From assembly GCA_942493215.1 (NCBI GenBank), contig OW818670.1:372001-436000 (forward strand): a DNA stretch of 64,000 bases, read 5' to 3'. This document shows positions 16,706 to 25,173 of the stretch, in pieces. Numbering within the stretch: the first letter of the stretch is position 1; each line of letters starts with the position of its first letter. This DNA comes from G942493215 sp942493215 (lineage in GTDB: Bacteria; Bacillota_I; Bacilli_A; RF39; UBA660). The translations under genes and the position numbers were made by a program. Under the pieces are notes generated by a model. The model made no database searches. It worked only from the letters and a program-made list of their open reading frames with translations, and was not told the DNA's origin.

Positions 16706-17161
16706 TCAATGCTTTTTAACTAGAAAATAAACTAAACCAGTCCCAATAGTCATACCAATTACCCCTGATCCTACTGAATAAAGAATTATTCCCTTATTAT
16801 CATTTTGATCACTATTAGTAGAACTTTCAGCTAGAGCTTTAACTGTATCATAAGCTGCTAAATCACTAGCCTCATCAGGATTAACCTCCCCAGTGGGTGT
16901 GTTATTGTCATCACTACTGACAGCCTGATCAGGATTATCTTTCTCATCAGGCGCTACTGCTTGGGGATCACTACTACTTGTATTACCATTAATATCACTA
17001 GGACTAATACATTTAACAATACTATCATCATTAGTCCCATTATATTTAATACAACAATCATTTTGGGGAACACAATCCGTATCTGTCTCATCTAAAGCAA
17101 AGGCCTTTATTGGTAATAAGCATAAAGACAAAGTTAATAACATTAAACCTATTTTCTTCAT
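16706..17161 (-). CDS. Small secreted, C-terminally anchored acidic protein
   Basis: 151 residues. A signal peptide (MKKIGLMLLTLSLCLLPIKAFA) is followed by a Cys-containing segment (CVPQNDCCIKY), a low-complexity Asp/Asn/Ser/Pro-rich acidic middle, and a C-terminal hydrophobic anchor with a positive tail (VYFLVKKH). There is no LPXTG. The ATG at 17161 is favoured over the GTG two codons upstream by the AAAGGAG spacing. It is the third gene of the ECF sigma operon, so it may be the envelope component that the sigma system senses or protects (inference). Family unknown. Confidence 0.75.
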   Translation of the reverse strand: MKKIGLMLLTLSLCLLPIKAFALDETDTDCVPQNDCCIKYNGTNDDSIVKCISPSDINGNTSSSDPQAVAPDEKDNPDQAVSSDDNNTPTGEVNPDEASDLAAYDTVKALAESSTNSDQNDNKGIILYSVGSGVIGMTIGTGLVYFLVKKH

Positions 17162-17195
17162 TTTCACATCTCCTTTTAATATTTATATTTTATAT

Positions 17196-17660
17196 TTACT
17201 GTTTTTGATAAGGATATAAATTGTCACCATTCTTTACTACTAATATATTATCATTATCTTTAATAGTATACAACTCATAATTTTGATAACCATCCATTAC
17301 ATTAGAAATAACTTCTTTTAATAAGCCAAGCTTAATGTTTAAATCCGAAGTATTAACAATAATATTACTCATAGTATAACTATTACCATTATATACAAAT
17401 GAATTAAAATTATTGGTAGCAGATTCACTTAAAATATTAGTATTCAAATCTCCTGCCTTATCAATACTGGTTTTATCATTTCTATTAGGATTATAATTAA
17501 ATATTAAAACAAGAGTTAAAGCCAAAATCACATTAGTAATAATAATTGTTTTAAAAGAAATTTTTCTTTTTGTTGATTGATTTTTTATCACTAAATATGT
17601 TCTTTCTTTTAAACTATTATCAATCTTTATAGTATCAAAAGCTTCTTTAATTTTATTCAT
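17196..17660 (-). CDS. Probable anti-sigma factor
   Basis: 154 residues from the ATG at 17660, which overlaps the sigma gene by 8 bases and has AGGAAGTG upstream. The cytosolic N-terminus (about 1-35, MNKIKEAFDTIKIDNSLKER) resembles the start of many single-pass anti-sigma factors. One membrane segment follows (about 37-56), then an outer domain of about 95 residues. In this arrangement the N-terminus holds the sigma factor and the outer part receives the signal. No CxxC zinc motif is seen, so it is not of the classic ZAS type. Confidence 0.75.
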   Translation of the reverse strand: MNKIKEAFDTIKIDNSLKERTYLVIKNQSTKRKISFKTIIITNVILALTLVLIFNYNPNRNDKTSIDKAGDLNTNILSESATNNFNSFVYNGNSYTMSNIIVNTSDLNIKLGLLKEVISNVMDGYQNYELYTIKDNDNILVVKNGDNLYPYQKQ

Positions 17661-18138
17661 TGTTATCACTTCCTAATCTCATTTTTAATTTTTCTCGACC
17701 TCTTTTTAACCAAGTACGGATGGTTGGTTCTTTCTTATGAAGAATGGTTGCTATTTCTTTAGTATTATATCCTTCATAATAATGTAAATATAAAACATTA
17801 CGATACTGTAAGGGTAGCTCTAATATATCTTTTAACAAATTAGACTCTAAAGATTTGGTGTCAATCTTATCAATATTATCATTATAGGAAACAAGATTAC
17901 GATATTTCATAATTCGTAATATGTTTTTACAATGATTACATGTAACGCGAATAATCCATGCTTTTTCATGCTCTTTACTAAGAAAAATTGGCGCCTTTTC
18001 AATAATCTTAATAAAAACATCTTGAAATGCATCTTCGGCATCTTCCTTGCTTTTTAGATATAACCAGCATAGACGATATACCATATTAGTATAATCTTCA
18101 ATGAGTTTTTGAATCTGTTTTTCATCAATATGAGCCAT
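17653..18138 (-). CDS. ECF-type RNA polymerase sigma factor
   Basis: 161 residues from the ATG at 18138 (AAGGAGA upstream). Region 2 has the DAEDAFQDVFIKIIE signature near 40, followed by EKAWIIRVTCNHCKNILR. Region 4 has LPLQYRNVLYLHYYEGYNTKEIA and a recognition helix KKEPTIRTWLKRGREKLK. The size and layout match small ECF factors such as SigV, SigM and YlaC. Together with the overlapping anti-sigma gene it forms a signal-response unit for the envelope. A SigW-like promoter lies directly upstream, implying positive autoregulation. Confidence 0.92.
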   Translation of the reverse strand: MAHIDEKQIQKLIEDYTNMVYRLCWLYLKSKEDAEDAFQDVFIKIIEKAPIFLSKEHEKAWIIRVTCNHCKNILRIMKYRNLVSYNDNIDKIDTKSLESNLLKDILELPLQYRNVLYLHYYEGYNTKEIATILHKKEPTIRTWLKRGREKLKMRLGSDNNE

Positions 18139-18161
18139 AGTATATTTCTCCTTACATAAAT

Positions 18162-18190
18162 AATACAAATATAAATATTAAAATGTTTCA
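18162..18190 (-). promoter_or_regulatory. Candidate ECF-type autoregulated promoter
   Basis: Minus strand: TGAAAC, followed at once by ATTTT, a 17-base spacer in all, then TGTATT. The -35 equals the TGAAAC element used by SigW-type ECF factors in B. subtilis. Confidence 0.5.
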
Positions 18191-18221
18191 CTATTAAGAT
18201 AATTTTATTATATTTTTTACA

Positions 18222-18246
18222 AAAAGAAAACAATCATTTCTGATTG
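18222..18246 (-). terminator. Terminator after 18250-18933
   Basis: Minus strand: CAATCA-GAAA-TGATTG followed by TTTTCTTTTTG. Confidence 0.7.
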
Positions 18247-18249
18247 ATT

Positions 18250-18933
18250 CTATCTTGTATGGTTTTCTTTGGTAGTAAAAAAATTAGGTATACTAGAATT
18301 ATCTCTATTAATTCCTACTGTAAAATGTGCCTCTAAAAGCACTTTATAAACTTCTTCTCGACTGATACTTGGACTATTGACTAATAACACTAGTTTATCT
18401 GGTAATTGTAGAACACCCTTAAAATTACGTCCATCTAAATGTCTGTTTAATACATCATCATAGCCTTGTTCATAACCATACTCAAATTGTAGTTTACTAA
18501 TTAAATCTGGATAATATTCAGCATATCTTGGACCCTTTTTAACAATTGTATCATTTAAAGCTAAACGAAGTACTTCCATATCACGAGCAATCCATGTTTC
18601 TGGCACTGTACCTTCGTTATCATTATTAACAAAAGATTTTAAGGTAACCTCTGTAAAAGGAATATTACGGTTAATTAAGGCTTGGATAAATTCATCAACA
18701 CTAACAGCCCCATTTTTTAATAATAAAATTAAACTATCATTAGCCTCACTATAAAACATCGTATCAAAATTTAAAACATTTATTTTCTTATTATTAACAG
18801 TAAAATGGCATTGTACATTAGTAAATAAAATATTACTATCTGATACGACCTTAACATTACTTAATACAGTTTCTAAATCTCTTCTATCACCTTGAATAGC
18901 ATAAATATCAAGATCTTTATTTTTTCTTTTCAT
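18250..18933 (-). CDS. Hypothetical protein, unknown
   Basis: 227 residues, soluble, with a strong GGAGGTGAGG before the ATG. The first 105 residues look alpha/beta with strands such as VQCHFTVNNKKINVLNF. The centre has WIARDMEVLRLALNDTIVKKGPRYAEYYPDL, and the tail has a YGYEQGYDDVLNRHLDGRNF segment followed by LQLPDKLVLLVNSP. No membrane or signal sequence. I recognise no family. It lies alone upstream of the ECF operon and ends with its own terminator. Confidence 0.7.
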   Translation of the reverse strand: MKRKNKDLDIYAIQGDRRDLETVLSNVKVVSDSNILFTNVQCHFTVNNKKINVLNFDTMFYSEANDSLILLLKNGAVSVDEFIQALINRNIPFTEVTLKSFVNNDNEGTVPETWIARDMEVLRLALNDTIVKKGPRYAEYYPDLISKLQFEYGYEQGYDDVLNRHLDGRNFKGVLQLPDKLVLLVNSPSISREEVYKVLLEAHFTVGINRDNSSIPNFFTTKENHTR

Positions 18934-18980
18934 ATTCCCTCACCTCCAACATTATATCATATAGGTTAAATATGTCTAAT

Positions 18981-19523
18981 TTATACGTTATTAAAAGCTA
19001 ATTTAGTTACTCTTGAAGGTGATCCATGCGATAAAACATATTTTTTACTAAGCAATACATGTTCCTGAAAAATAGAATCTTCCTTTTTTTCACCATTATC
19101 ATATGCAATAATTGAAATACACTTATTTTGTTTTAACCATGGTATAATTTTAAATTTAAGGATTGGCTCATATTCAACATACTCTTGACATGAATCTAAT
19201 AATAAAATGTCACTTGTTTGGATATGCAACACTTTTAATTGTTCAGATAAAGTTCGTAGCGTTTGCATAGCCTTTTCTCTATTAATATCACCTTTTGAAT
19301 ATTGTTCATAAGCAAGCATAAAAGATAAAACTATGCATGTAATATTAGTTGAAAGTAATAGCGATTTAACAATTGAAAAATTATTTAGCAATAAAAAGCT
19401 AAGTAATCCAGTACATCCAATAATATTGGCCCCTATATGCTTTTTATTGGTTTTGTTTAATGCAAACTGTCCCTTTGCTTCTTTTACTTTATTTATTAAA
19501 TCATAGTTTATTACAAATTTCAT
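18981..19523 (-). CDS. Small membrane protein, unknown
   Basis: 180 residues from the ATG at 19523, chosen for AAGGGTGATT at correct spacing; the GTG three codons earlier lies within the RBS. A helix of about 30 residues is followed by two adjacent hydrophobic segments (about 35-50 and 54-70) forming a hairpin, and then a cytosolic region of about 110 residues with SDILLLDSCQEYVEY and IISIIAYDNGEKK. No known domain is recognised. Confidence 0.65.
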   Translation of the reverse strand: MKFVINYDLINKVKEAKGQFALNKTNKKHIGANIIGCTGLLSFLLLNNFSIVKSLLLSTNITCIVLSFMLAYEQYSKGDINREKAMQTLRTLSEQLKVLHIQTSDILLLDSCQEYVEYEPILKFKIIPWLKQNKCISIIAYDNGEKKEDSIFQEHVLLSKKYVLSHGSPSRVTKLAFNNV

Positions 19524-19594
19524 AATAATCACCCTTGAATGTTCTGTATTTTATCATTTTATTATTTTTGTGTCAAATAATAAAATTTAAATAC

Positions 19595-19654
19595 TTGATT
19601 TATTCTAAAAATGTTGCTATAATTGTTTTAGCACTCGTAAGTTGAAAGTGCTAT
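19595..19654 (+). promoter_or_regulatory. htpG promoter with CIRCE operator
   Basis: TTGATT (19595-19600), a 17-base spacer, TATAAT (19618-19623). Immediately downstream is TTAGCACTC-N9-AAGTGCTAT (19628-19654), matching the HrcA-binding CIRCE consensus with two mismatches in the right arm. It overlaps the start of transcription, as expected for repression by HrcA. Confidence 0.88.
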
Positions 19655-19681
19655 TTATAATATTAATAAGGAGGAATACTT

Positions 19682-21529
19682 ATGGCCAAAAAACAATTTA
19701 AAGCCGAATCAAAAAGATTATTAGATATTATGATTAACTCTATTTATACTCATAAAGAGATATTTTTAAGAGAATTAATATCTAATGCGAGCGACGCTCT
19801 TGATAAGCGCCACTATTTATTACTCACAGCCAAAGATAAAAATGTTAGCAAGGACGATTTAAAAATTAGAATCTCTATTGATAAATCAAATCGTACTCTA
19901 ACCATTAGTGATACCGGAATTGGTATGAATGATAAGGAATTAGAAGACAATCTAGGAACCATTGCTAAAAGTGGCACCTTAGCTTTCAAACTAGAAAATA
20001 ATATTAAAAATAATAGTATTATTGGACAATTTGGGGTGGGTTTTTATTCAGCCTTTATGATTGCTGATAAAGTAACAGTTATTAGTCATAAACAAGAGGA
20101 TGTTGCCTATATGTGGGTTTCTGATGGCACAGATGGATTTACTATTACTAAAGCTGATAAAGAAGATGTTGGAACAGATATTATCTTACATATCAAAGAT
20201 AGTACCAAAGATGATGATTATGAAAATTTTTTAAGTGAATATGAAATAAGATCATTAATTAAAAAGTACTCTAACTTCATTAAATACCCTATTGTTATGG
20301 CAATAACTAAAACCAAAAAAGAAAATGATAAGGATATTGAATATATTGAAGATGAAACATTAAATAGTATGATCCCTATCTGGCATAAAAATAAAAAGGA
20401 TCTTACAAATGAAGATTATGAAAATTTTTATGCTGAACAACATTTTGGTTATGACAAACCATTAAAGACTATTCATACTAAAGTTGAAGGTACAATTAAT
20501 TATGATGCCTTATTATTTATACCAAGTGAATTACCATTTGATTACTATAGTAAAGACTTTGATAAAGGTTTAGAGTTATATTCTAATAATGTTCTTATTA
20601 TGGAACACTGTCAAGATTTATTACCTGAATATTTCAGTTTTATTAGAGGTATTATTGATTCACCTGATATATCACTTAATATATCAAGAGAAGTAATGCA
20701 GCATGATCGTCAAGTTCAATTTATTGCTAAAAAAATTAAAGATAAGATTAAACAAAGTCTTTTAGAAATGTTAAAAGAAGATCGAACTAATTATGATACT
20801 TTCTTTAAAACATTTGGTCGTGTTATTAAATATGGTGTTTATAATGATTGGGGTAAAGAAAAAGACTTTTTAAAAGATCTATTACTATTCTATTCTTCAA
20901 AAGAACATAAACTTGTTTCTTTAGATGAATATGTTGATCATATGCTTACCGATCAAAAATATATTTATTACGCTACTGGATCAGATATTGAGCATATTGA
21001 TAAATTGCCACAAATAGAATTCGCTAAAGACAAAGATTATGAAATACTATATTTAACTGAAGAAGTAGATGAATTTGCTATCAAAATACTTATGAATTAT
21101 AAAGATAAAGAGTTTAAATCTGTTTCTAGCGATGATGTCGAAACAAAAGATACAACGGAAAATAGTGATGATAATAAAGAACTATTTACCTTTATGGAAG
21201 AAGTATTAAAAGATAAAGTTACTAAAGTTAAAGCATCGACCAGATTAAAAAACCATCCCGTATGTATTACAAGTGAGGGTGATGTGTCTATTGAAATGGA
21301 AAAAGTATTAAAGATGATGCCAAATGCTGAAGGAGTTAATGCTAAAAAAGTATTGGAAGTTAATACCGAGCATTCGATGTTTAAAACCTTGGAAGAAGCT
21401 CTAACTAATGACAAAGATAAGCTTAAAATACTAACTAACATCCTATATAATCAATCATTATTAATCGAGGGATTACAAGTTGAGGACCCTGTTAGTTTAG
21501 CTAATGATATATATAGTTTAATTAAATAA
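19682..21529 (+). CDS. htpG: Chaperone HtpG (bacterial Hsp90)
   Basis: 615 residues. The GHKL ATPase domain shows ELISNASDALDK (about 37-48), DTGIGM (about 80-85) and GQFGVGFYSAFM (about 118-129). The middle domain has LELYSNNVLIM and a client-facing ISREVMQHDRQ segment. The C-terminal dimerisation domain is present, with a short acidic linker (DVETKDTTENSDDN) before it. It is a cytosolic ATP-driven protein-folding chaperone. CIRCE control differs from B. subtilis, where htpG is not an HrcA target. A terminator follows. Confidence 0.96.
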   Translation: MAKKQFKAESKRLLDIMINSIYTHKEIFLRELISNASDALDKRHYLLLTAKDKNVSKDDLKIRISIDKSNRTLTISDTGIGMNDKELEDNLGTIAKSGTLAFKLENNIKNNSIIGQFGVGFYSAFMIADKVTVISHKQEDVAYMWVSDGTDGFTITKADKEDVGTDIILHIKDSTKDDDYENFLSEYEIRSLIKKYSNFIKYPIVMAITKTKKENDKDIEYIEDETLNSMIPIWHKNKKDLTNEDYENFYAEQHFGYDKPLKTIHTKVEGTINYDALLFIPSELPFDYYSKDFDKGLELYSNNVLIMEHCQDLLPEYFSFIRGIIDSPDISLNISREVMQHDRQVQFIAKKIKDKIKQSLLEMLKEDRTNYDTFFKTFGRVIKYGVYNDWGKEKDFLKDLLLFYSSKEHKLVSLDEYVDHMLTDQKYIYYATGSDIEHIDKLPQIEFAKDKDYEILYLTEEVDEFAIKILMNYKDKEFKSVSSDDVETKDTTENSDDNKELFTFMEEVLKDKVTKVKASTRLKNHPVCITSEGDVSIEMEKVLKMMPNAEGVNAKKVLEVNTEHSMFKTLEEALTNDKDKLKILTNILYNQSLLIEGLQVEDPVSLANDIYSLIK

Positions 21530-21540
21530 TATATGATAAG

Positions 21541-21573
21541 ATACAAAATATTAAATATATTTTGTATTTTTTT
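21541..21573 (+). terminator. htpG terminator
   Basis: ATACAAAATAT / ATATTTTGTAT stem followed by a T run. Confidence 0.8.
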
Positions 21574-21604
21574 ATACTAAAAACGTAAACAATGAAAAAA
21601 AAAC

Positions 21605-21633
21605 TTGAAATACTGTTCCCTATGCTATATAAT
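21605..21633 (+). promoter_or_regulatory. Promoter of the Q/N-rich membrane protein
   Basis: TTGAAA, a 17-base spacer, TATAAT. Transcription would start near 21640, which rules out the longer upstream reading of the next gene. Confidence 0.7.
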
Positions 21634-21654
21634 TTGCTTGAAAGTAGGAGTGAA

Positions 21655-22308
21655 ATGAATAACGAAGGAAATAATTTCTTTAATTCTAATCAAGGCAATA
21701 ATCAGCCCACAAATCCTGTTAATCCGACAAATGTAACACCAAGTGATAATTCATATCAGCAAAATAATCAAACAATGAATTATACAAATCAAGCAACCAA
21801 CAATTATTCTCAACCATATCAGAATCAAGTATATACCAGTCAACCACAAGGTAATAATTTTATGGATACACTTAAAAATAATAAACTTATTTGGATTATT
21901 GCTGTTGTTGTTATCGTAATAGCAGTATTTCTACTATCGCCATTGAGTACTTTTGGTGATGTTGTATGTACTAAAAGCTCGAGTGAAACTACTGGTACAC
22001 TTAATCAAAAAATAACTGGTCACTTTCAATTTGGTAACTTAAATACACTTGATGATATCATTACATTTGAACTTTCTGAACAATATTTACCATATAAATC
22101 AACCTTCATATCAGCTCTTGAAAAACAATATGATAGTTTTAAGACAAAATATGGAATAACACCAGTAGTTAAAGAGATTAACAATGGTGCTTCCATTACA
22201 TTCAGTATGTCTAAAAAAGACTATGAAGAAGAATTTGGTGCTCAAGGCTATGCTAGTAAAACCGATTTTATAAAAGTTTTTGAAGATGAAGGATATACTT
22301 GTAAATAG
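21655..22308 (+). CDS. Membrane-anchored protein with Asn/Gln-rich N-terminus
   Basis: 217 residues from the ATG at 21655 (AGGAG upstream). The first 75 residues are Asn/Gln/Tyr/Pro-rich, repetitive and prion-like in composition. A single membrane helix (about 84-102) follows, then an outer domain of about 115 residues with two Cys (VVCTKSS near its start and YTCK at the end), which resembles small secreted DUF1307/YehR-type lipoprotein domains (weak impression). The disordered part would face the cytosol. Similar Q/N-rich cytosolic tails precede zinc-ribbon or membrane domains in many uncultured Bacillota. Function unknown. Confidence 0.75.
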   Translation: MNNEGNNFFNSNQGNNQPTNPVNPTNVTPSDNSYQQNNQTMNYTNQATNNYSQPYQNQVYTSQPQGNNFMDTLKNNKLIWIIAVVVIVIAVFLLSPLSTFGDVVCTKSSSETTGTLNQKITGHFQFGNLNTLDDIITFELSEQYLPYKSTFISALEKQYDSFKTKYGITPVVKEINNGASITFSMSKKDYEEEFGAQGYASKTDFIKVFEDEGYTCK

Positions 22309-22327
22309 TTATATATAATTTATAAAT

Positions 22328-22364
22328 AAAGGAAGATTATTAAAAATTCTTCCTTTATTTTTAT
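22328..22364 (+). terminator. Terminator after 21655-22308
   Basis: AAAGGAAGA / TCTTCCTTT stem followed by ATTTTTATTT. Confidence 0.75.
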
Positions 22365-22438
22365 TTATTAGTTAAAATCATTGAAAAATATGATAAAATA
22401 AATTAAGTAATTATTTTAATAAATTTAGGAGTGATATT

Positions 22439-23866
22439 ATGCCAAAAAATAAATTAATAACTTCCCGTGATGTAGACTTTGCTAAATGGTATACGGATAT
22501 TGTAACTAATGCTCATTTAGCTGCTTACTCTAATGTTAAGGGTTGTATTGTTTTTGAACCTAATGGTTATGCTATATGGGAAAATATGCAAAAAGTTTTA
22601 GATGACGAGTTTAAAAAGTTAGGACATCAAAATGTATATATGCCCGTTTTAATTCCAGAAAGTCTATTAAAAAAAGAAGCGGAACACATTGAGGGTTTTG
22701 CTCCTGAAGTTGCTTGGGTTACTAAAGGTGGTAAAAATACTTTAGAAGAACCTATGTGTATAAGACCTACTAGTGAAACACTATTTAGTGATTACTATTC
22801 AAAAGTTGTTCGATCATATAACGATTTGCCTAAATTATATAATCAATGGTGTAATATTATACGATGGGAAAAAGAAACCAGACCTTTCCTTCGTACTAGG
22901 GAATTCTTATGGCAAGAAGGTCATACTGTTCACGCGACAGCTGAAGAAGCTATGGCTGAAACAGACAGAATGTTAAATGTTTATAAGAACTTCTTTGAAC
23001 AATATTTAGCTATTCCAACTGTCACTGGAAAAAAGACCGAAAAAGAAAAGTTTGCTGGTGCTGAATACACTTTAACCGTTGAAGCATTAATGTATAACGG
23101 TGTATCATTACAATCATCAACATCGCATTACTTTGGTCAAAAGTTTTCTAAACCATTTAATATTAGATTTGCTAATAAAAATAATGAATTAGAATATGCT
23201 TATCAAACATCATGGGGAACAACAACTAGAATGATTGGTGCTCTTATTATGGTTCATAGTGATGATAATGGATTAGTATTACCACCTAAAATAGCGCCAA
23301 AACAAGCTGTTATTATACCAATTGGTAAAGAGGAGAATATCTTAAATATTTCTACCGATTTAAATAATAAATTAAATAATAATGGTATTATTACTTTTAC
23401 TGATTTAACAGATCGTACACCCGGTTTTAAGTTTGCTGAACATGAGATGAATGGTATCCCTATTCGCATTGAAATAGGGGCTCGAGATTTAGAAAATAAA
23501 CAAATTACCATTGCTAGAAGAGATACTAGTGAAAAGGTAACTATTCCTTATGATAGTAATATTATTATTAATATAAAGAAATTATTAGATACTATTCAAC
23601 AAGATATGTATAATAAAGCTTTAAAACATAATCTTGAACGTACTTATAACTGTACTTCATTAGATGAAATAAAAGACATAATGAATACTAAGCCAGGATT
23701 CATTAAAGCTATGTGGTGTGGTAATGAGGCTTGTGAATTAAAGATGAAAGAAATAAATGGTATCAAATCAAGATGTATACCATTTATTCAAGAACATATA
23801 TCTGATAAATGTGTTGTTTGTGGAAAAACAGCCAAACATATGGTTACTTGGGGAATACAATATTAA
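22439..23866 (+). CDS. proS: Prolyl-tRNA synthetase, archaeal/eukaryote-like (type 3)
   Basis: 475 residues. Class II core: motif 1 region GCIVFEPNGYAIWENM, motif 2 RWEKETRPFLRTREFLWQEGHT (about 141-162), motif 3 GTTTRMIGALIMVHSDD. It is followed by an anticodon-binding domain and the C-terminal zinc-like domain typical of this type, with Cys at CGNEAC and CVVCG near the end and a final Tyr. There is no inserted editing domain, unlike the E. coli type. The separate YbaK-like deacylase at 25710 could clear Cys-tRNA-Pro in trans. RBS AGGAGTGAT. Confidence 0.95.
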   Translation: MPKNKLITSRDVDFAKWYTDIVTNAHLAAYSNVKGCIVFEPNGYAIWENMQKVLDDEFKKLGHQNVYMPVLIPESLLKKEAEHIEGFAPEVAWVTKGGKNTLEEPMCIRPTSETLFSDYYSKVVRSYNDLPKLYNQWCNIIRWEKETRPFLRTREFLWQEGHTVHATAEEAMAETDRMLNVYKNFFEQYLAIPTVTGKKTEKEKFAGAEYTLTVEALMYNGVSLQSSTSHYFGQKFSKPFNIRFANKNNELEYAYQTSWGTTTRMIGALIMVHSDDNGLVLPPKIAPKQAVIIPIGKEENILNISTDLNNKLNNNGIITFTDLTDRTPGFKFAEHEMNGIPIRIEIGARDLENKQITIARRDTSEKVTIPYDSNIIINIKKLLDTIQQDMYNKALKHNLERTYNCTSLDEIKDIMNTKPGFIKAMWCGNEACELKMKEINGIKSRCIPFIQEHISDKCVVCGKTAKHMVTWGIQY

Positions 23867-23889
23867 ACCTATTTTATATAGGTTTTTTT
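23865..23889 (+). terminator. proS terminator
   Basis: AAACCTAT / ATAGGTTT stem ending in a T run. Confidence 0.8.
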
Positions 23890-23906
23890 ATGTAATAATA
23901 ATTAAT

Positions 23907-24002
23907 AAAAAAGAGAGTTTTTACTCTCTAATTACTAATATATGTTATACTTGTCACTCCTAAACCAATCGCTGACATACTTTAAAGACCATTTTCAATG
24001 GT
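23907..24002. other. Intergenic stretch with two extra stem-loops
   Basis: Between proS and the 24053 gene lie GAGAGT/ACTCTC (23913-23928, T run on the minus strand) and ACCATT/AATGGT (23988-24002, T run on the plus strand), in addition to the flanking gene terminators. The minus-strand 16-codon frame between them (ending in SITYISN) has no RBS. This may be the trace of a lost gene or a tiny transcript; I see nothing firm. Confidence 0.35.
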
Positions 24003-24036
24003 TTTTAAGCTTCTATTTTAGAATTACCAATTATTC

Positions 24037-24068
24037 CAAAAATAAAAAGCTATTAAATAATAGCTTTT
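24037..24068 (-). terminator. Terminator after 24053-25003
   Basis: AAAAGCTATT / AATAGCTTTT stem containing the stop codon; TTTTTATTTTT follows on the minus strand. Confidence 0.65.
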
Positions 24069-25003
24069 TTAACCGGAAAACCGTTTAGTCTTCTAACTCT
24101 TTCAACACTTAGTTGTTCGTTGCCTCTATCAAACAAAAACATGCATTCTTCTACTTGAGCATCTATTGCTTTATTATAAAGACTTCCCATTACAAATGGT
24201 AAAGTAAACTGTTGAGAACTCATTAATTTAGGTGTTGAATCACTGTTTATAAAGTTCCCAAAACGATAATTATCAAATACTGTACCCATTGTTCTCATAA
24301 CTAAATCAATTGTTGCTACATTTGTTGGATGTTTAAGAAGCATCATTTTAAATAAAGTAATATCGTCCATAGGTATACTTCTATAGTTTCGACCATCTTC
24401 CCTATATATAATTACACTATTATCCATAGACTCTACTTCTTGCTCATCGCTTACCTGTTGCCAATTAAAAGAACACGTCAATCGTCTCTCAATATACTTA
24501 CCATCACTTATAAAACCGTGGGCGATTAAACCATTCTCATGAAAAGGACTTATTCCACTAGGATTCTCTTTCTCGTTTTGTTTAGTTGAAAAACAAACTT
24601 CTTCTTTAAATAGGGGATTATGTTCTTTGGAAGTTTCAAATGCCACATCAAAACGATCAACCGCCGTATCATATTTAACATTGTAAGTACGGTCTTCATT
24701 ATCCTTTGTTTGAAGTTCAACAATAGTAAATTCCTTACCCTTTTTAATACCCTGTCTTACTGTAAATTCTTCAGTCCCATCAGTAAATTTTATTTTGTAA
24801 CTATCTTCTCCTAAAGTAACATTAAGTTTTTTATCACCAAAACCATCTTCTAAATCTTCTTTAGTAAAATTGAAAGAAGTAGTTATACCATTACCCCTAA
24901 TAAATAGAATTTCTTTACTAGGCTCCATAATAACTGATTTAAAACCAAGTAAATCTAAACCATCTCTTAGTTTTTTTATAACATTATGACTAACTATTCT
25001 CAC
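24053..25003 (-). CDS. Hypothetical soluble protein, unknown
   Basis: About 316 residues. The frame opens at an ATG at 25018, but GGGGGG followed by AACGAAC sits correctly before the GTG at 25003, so I chose that. The N-terminal half is beta-rich with repeated charged strands (LFIRGNGITTSFNFTKEDLEDGFG, then EFTIVELQTKDNEDRTY). The C-terminal half is more helical and ends FDRGNEQLSVERVRRLNGF. No signal or membrane segment and no motif I recognise. It is a single gene with its own terminator. Confidence 0.7.
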   Translation of the reverse strand: MRIVSHNVIKKLRDGLDLLGFKSVIMEPSKEILFIRGNGITTSFNFTKEDLEDGFGDKKLNVTLGEDSYKIKFTDGTEEFTVRQGIKKGKEFTIVELQTKDNEDRTYNVKYDTAVDRFDVAFETSKEHNPLFKEEVCFSTKQNEKENPSGISPFHENGLIAHGFISDGKYIERRLTCSFNWQQVSDEQEVESMDNSVIIYREDGRNYRSIPMDDITLFKMMLLKHPTNVATIDLVMRTMGTVFDNYRFGNFINSDSTPKLMSSQQFTLPFVMGSLYNKAIDAQVEECMFLFDRGNEQLSVERVRRLNGFPVKKAII

Positions 25004-25144
25004 GTTCGTTCCCCCCATCAGAACATATTATAAATTATATCTTAATTAATTGCAATCTTTATTTATCCACCAATTAAAATATTATCAATATCTTTTAATT
25101 TCATTTTATGAATACAATATTTTTATAAGGCACTTTCCTAGTAT

Positions 25145-25172
25145 TAAAAAAATAATACTCAAAAGTATTATT
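25145..25172 (-). terminator. Terminator after 25174-25632
   Basis: Minus strand: AATAATACT / AGTATTATT followed by a T run. Confidence 0.8.
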
Positions 25173-25173
25173 C

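Noticed and set aside
21097..21441. Antisense frame of 114 codons within htpG
   Set aside because: It mirrors the conserved C-terminal domain of HtpG; no RBS or promoter.
23931..23990. 16-codon minus-strand frame ending in SITYISN upstream of a terminator hairpin
   Set aside because: No ribosome binding site and a stop immediately before the ATG; perhaps a gene remnant, but not supportable as a gene.
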